NCBI RefSeq assembly: GCF_028476545.1
Contig: NW_026732995.1
Location: 755,001-819,000 of the forward strand
From: Physella acuta
Lineage: Eukaryota; Mollusca; Gastropoda; Physidae
Reading direction: 5' to 3'
Length of the DNA: 64,000 bases
The first letter of the stretch is position 1, and each line of letters opens with the position of its first letter. The notes under the pieces are model-generated. The model made no database searches. It was not told the DNA's origin and saw only the letters and a list, made by a program, of their open reading frames with translations. Positions 62,220 to 64,000 of this stretch are shown here, one piece after another. A program made the position numbers and the translations under genes.

Positions 62220-62339
62220 TGGTTGTGGTTAGGGTGGGCAATGCCGGGTAAATGCTGATTAATAAACACACAAGTTAGTTATGGTCCTTCATAATTGCGT
62301 TTTTCAGAGATGCCAGTGCAGTGCCTGGCCGGGACGGCT

Positions 62340-62488
<149 letters not shown>

Positions 62489-62500
62489 CCTATATATTAA

Positions 62501-63398
62501 GGGGATATGCGCGGAAAAAAATCACAAAATTTCTTGTTTTTAGTCATGATGGGTTTCTTGCACTTTTGGATACTTTGTCCATTTTTGTATATAGAAAATA
62601 ATAACTTTAAAGAGAAAAAAATATTTTATGTGTTTAAATTACGTTTTTTATTACCCTATTAATTAAAAAATAATCAATTTTTCCCAATCTTACAAGCTCT
62701 CTATGAAAAGATTTATATCCGTCATTATATTGTATTTGACATCATTGGAAAGCTGGATTTCTCATGTATTTAATAAACTTAATTTCCTACATCTCGGAAA
62801 CACCCAAAGCTTACAATCGGCTTTGCAGTTTCCACAGATATGGTACTTTCCTGACCTAGTTTTCGTTACTTTTGGCTGTTTTTCTCAGTTCGCAGGTTTT
62901 TAACACTAAAAAGCCTACTACTTTTTTATTTATTAAACAATGCCAACCATATTTTCAGTAAATGTTCTTGGTGCGAAAATACAACTTTTGTCACGAGGGA
63001 ATTGTGATTGCTTTCATAGAAAAAAAATATTTGGTAATTAATATGCACATTTTGAAACTTTTGAATACTAAAAAGGGTACGATTTTTTAGACCTTGTAAA
63101 ATTCTTACTAGTAATTATTTCAAAAAGTTGTCGTGACAAAAGTTTTAATATATACTGAAATATAAGCAGTTTAAATTTGATTGCTATAGATGCATAAATA
63201 AAAAAGCCTTAGCATTTTTAAAAGTACAGAAAAATTCAAAATGGCGGAGGTTTTTTTGGTTTCCATGACAACCAAAATTATTTTCGACCCTTTTTTTTGC
63301 TGTTTAATACTTACTTTTATATGCCAAATATGATTAAAGTATTCAAAAGGCTTTAGATCTTAAATTGTAAAAAATAGAAAAAAACATAGCATATCCCC
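62501..63398. mobile_element. 898-bp TTAA-inserted non-autonomous DNA transposon
   Basis: The ends are GGGGATATGC and GCATATCCCC (a 10-bp perfect inverted repeat), with TTAA on both sides (62,497-62,500 and 63,399-63,402). The duplicated block at 60,301-60,325 shows the same flanks with a single TTAA and no insert, that is, the empty site. TTAA duplication is typical of piggyBac and Kolobok elements. The interior is AT-rich with no convincing frame, so it is non-autonomous. The termini do not look like classic piggyBac CCC ends, and the superfamily is open. Confidence 0.88.
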
Positions 63399-64000
63399 TT
63401 AAAGTTTCTTTTGCGGGGTGGCCCTTTTTTTTCTAGTTCCGCCACTGGTACAGCTATGCCTTTTTAAGATACATTACAACATAATCAAGCACGATTTTAA
63501 AGGCACTGTGGTTGCAATATCAGGTGTGTAACTAGGTTCTCCTGCATTTGTACTGCTTAAGTGATGGAAGTTGTAATTGAATATGATTCTCCTCTATATG
63601 TTTTTTTTATTTAAGCCGAATATCTTTTAATTTCATTCCAAACAAACCCACCTAAACAATTTTGTGTGTCAGTAAACGATTAGATAGCAGCATCTCTAGA
63701 CTAATTGAACTTTTGTCAGTCAACGCGATCTATTGCTAGCGTTTAAATATCCTGTAAATCTTCATGATTGTTCAACGTTGGGTAGTTTAAGATATTTTCT
63801 GATTTTTTTAATATCTTCTGTCGGCCACACTAGGACTTTTCAAACAATCATTTGTCGTCTGTTTGAATGACATATGTTATATATATAGATCAATTCCTAT
63901 CTTCGTTCCCTGGTGGATGCGGACCCGTTCGTTTTTTCAAATGTTTGTACGTATCTCCAACATTCAGTTGTATAGAAACACAAATGACACAGGAGCTTAG
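63399..64000. repeat. Duplicated 602-bp block, copy 2
   Basis: A direct copy of 60,312-60,913, offset by 3,087 bp. It is split from its TAGCCTATATA lead-in by the TTAA element and runs off the window edge. Confidence 0.95.

Noticed and set aside
62703-62903. 66-codon plus-strand frame
   Set aside because: Lies inside the non-autonomous TTAA element. No domain, no splice context, AT-rich composition.

Overview
The window is animal nuclear DNA, most likely from a gastropod mollusc, possibly a freshwater pulmonate snail. It has two multi-exon genes with canonical splice sites, AT-rich introns, dense minisatellites, (TA)n tracts, tRNA-derived SINEs, hAT-type and TTAA-type DNA transposons and a Ty3/Gypsy LTR element. 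The taxonomic guess rests mainly on the SINE body, which resembles a repeat I associate with pulmonate snails. That is recollection, not a search result.

Layout. (1) 1-30,731: more than 30.7 kb of one minisatellite/satellite with a 33-bp unit and a nested higher-order structure; its left edge lies outside the window. (2) 30,738-42,206, minus strand: the 5' seven exons (457 codons) of a cell-surface receptor gene. It encodes a signal peptide, a C-type lectin domain, a Ser/Thr/Pro-rich mucin-like stalk, an HRM (hormone-receptor-motif) domain and the start of a GAIN-like region, that is, the N-terminal half of an adhesion-GPCR-like protein. The giant array begins about 8 nt inside the intron after its seventh exon, so the array is intronic and the rest of the receptor lies beyond the left edge. 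A young LTR retrotransposon sits in its sixth intron and several hAT-like MITEs in its first and second. (3) 44,299-50,966, minus strand: a complete POP1 gene (RNase P/MRP protein subunit) in seven exons, 886 codons, with every splice phase agreeing. (4) 51-64 kb: gene-poor. It holds SINEs, a DDE-type DNA transposon nested in a hAT-like element, (TA)n tracts, an exact 602-bp duplication, and an 898-bp TTAA-inserted element for which the duplication supplies the empty site.

The most unusual theme is that tandem repeats in both genes repeatedly abut gene-structure signals. The 33-bp array starts at an exon donor, and each unit, read in the gene's sense, carries a branch-like TTCAC, a pyrimidine tract and a CAG, that is, a complete-looking 3' splice-site module. 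Other minisatellites begin at the acceptors of receptor exons 2, 4 and 5, at the exon-4 donor, at the acceptor of POP1 exon 6 and at the POP1 stop codon. Whether these arrays affect splicing cannot be settled from sequence alone.
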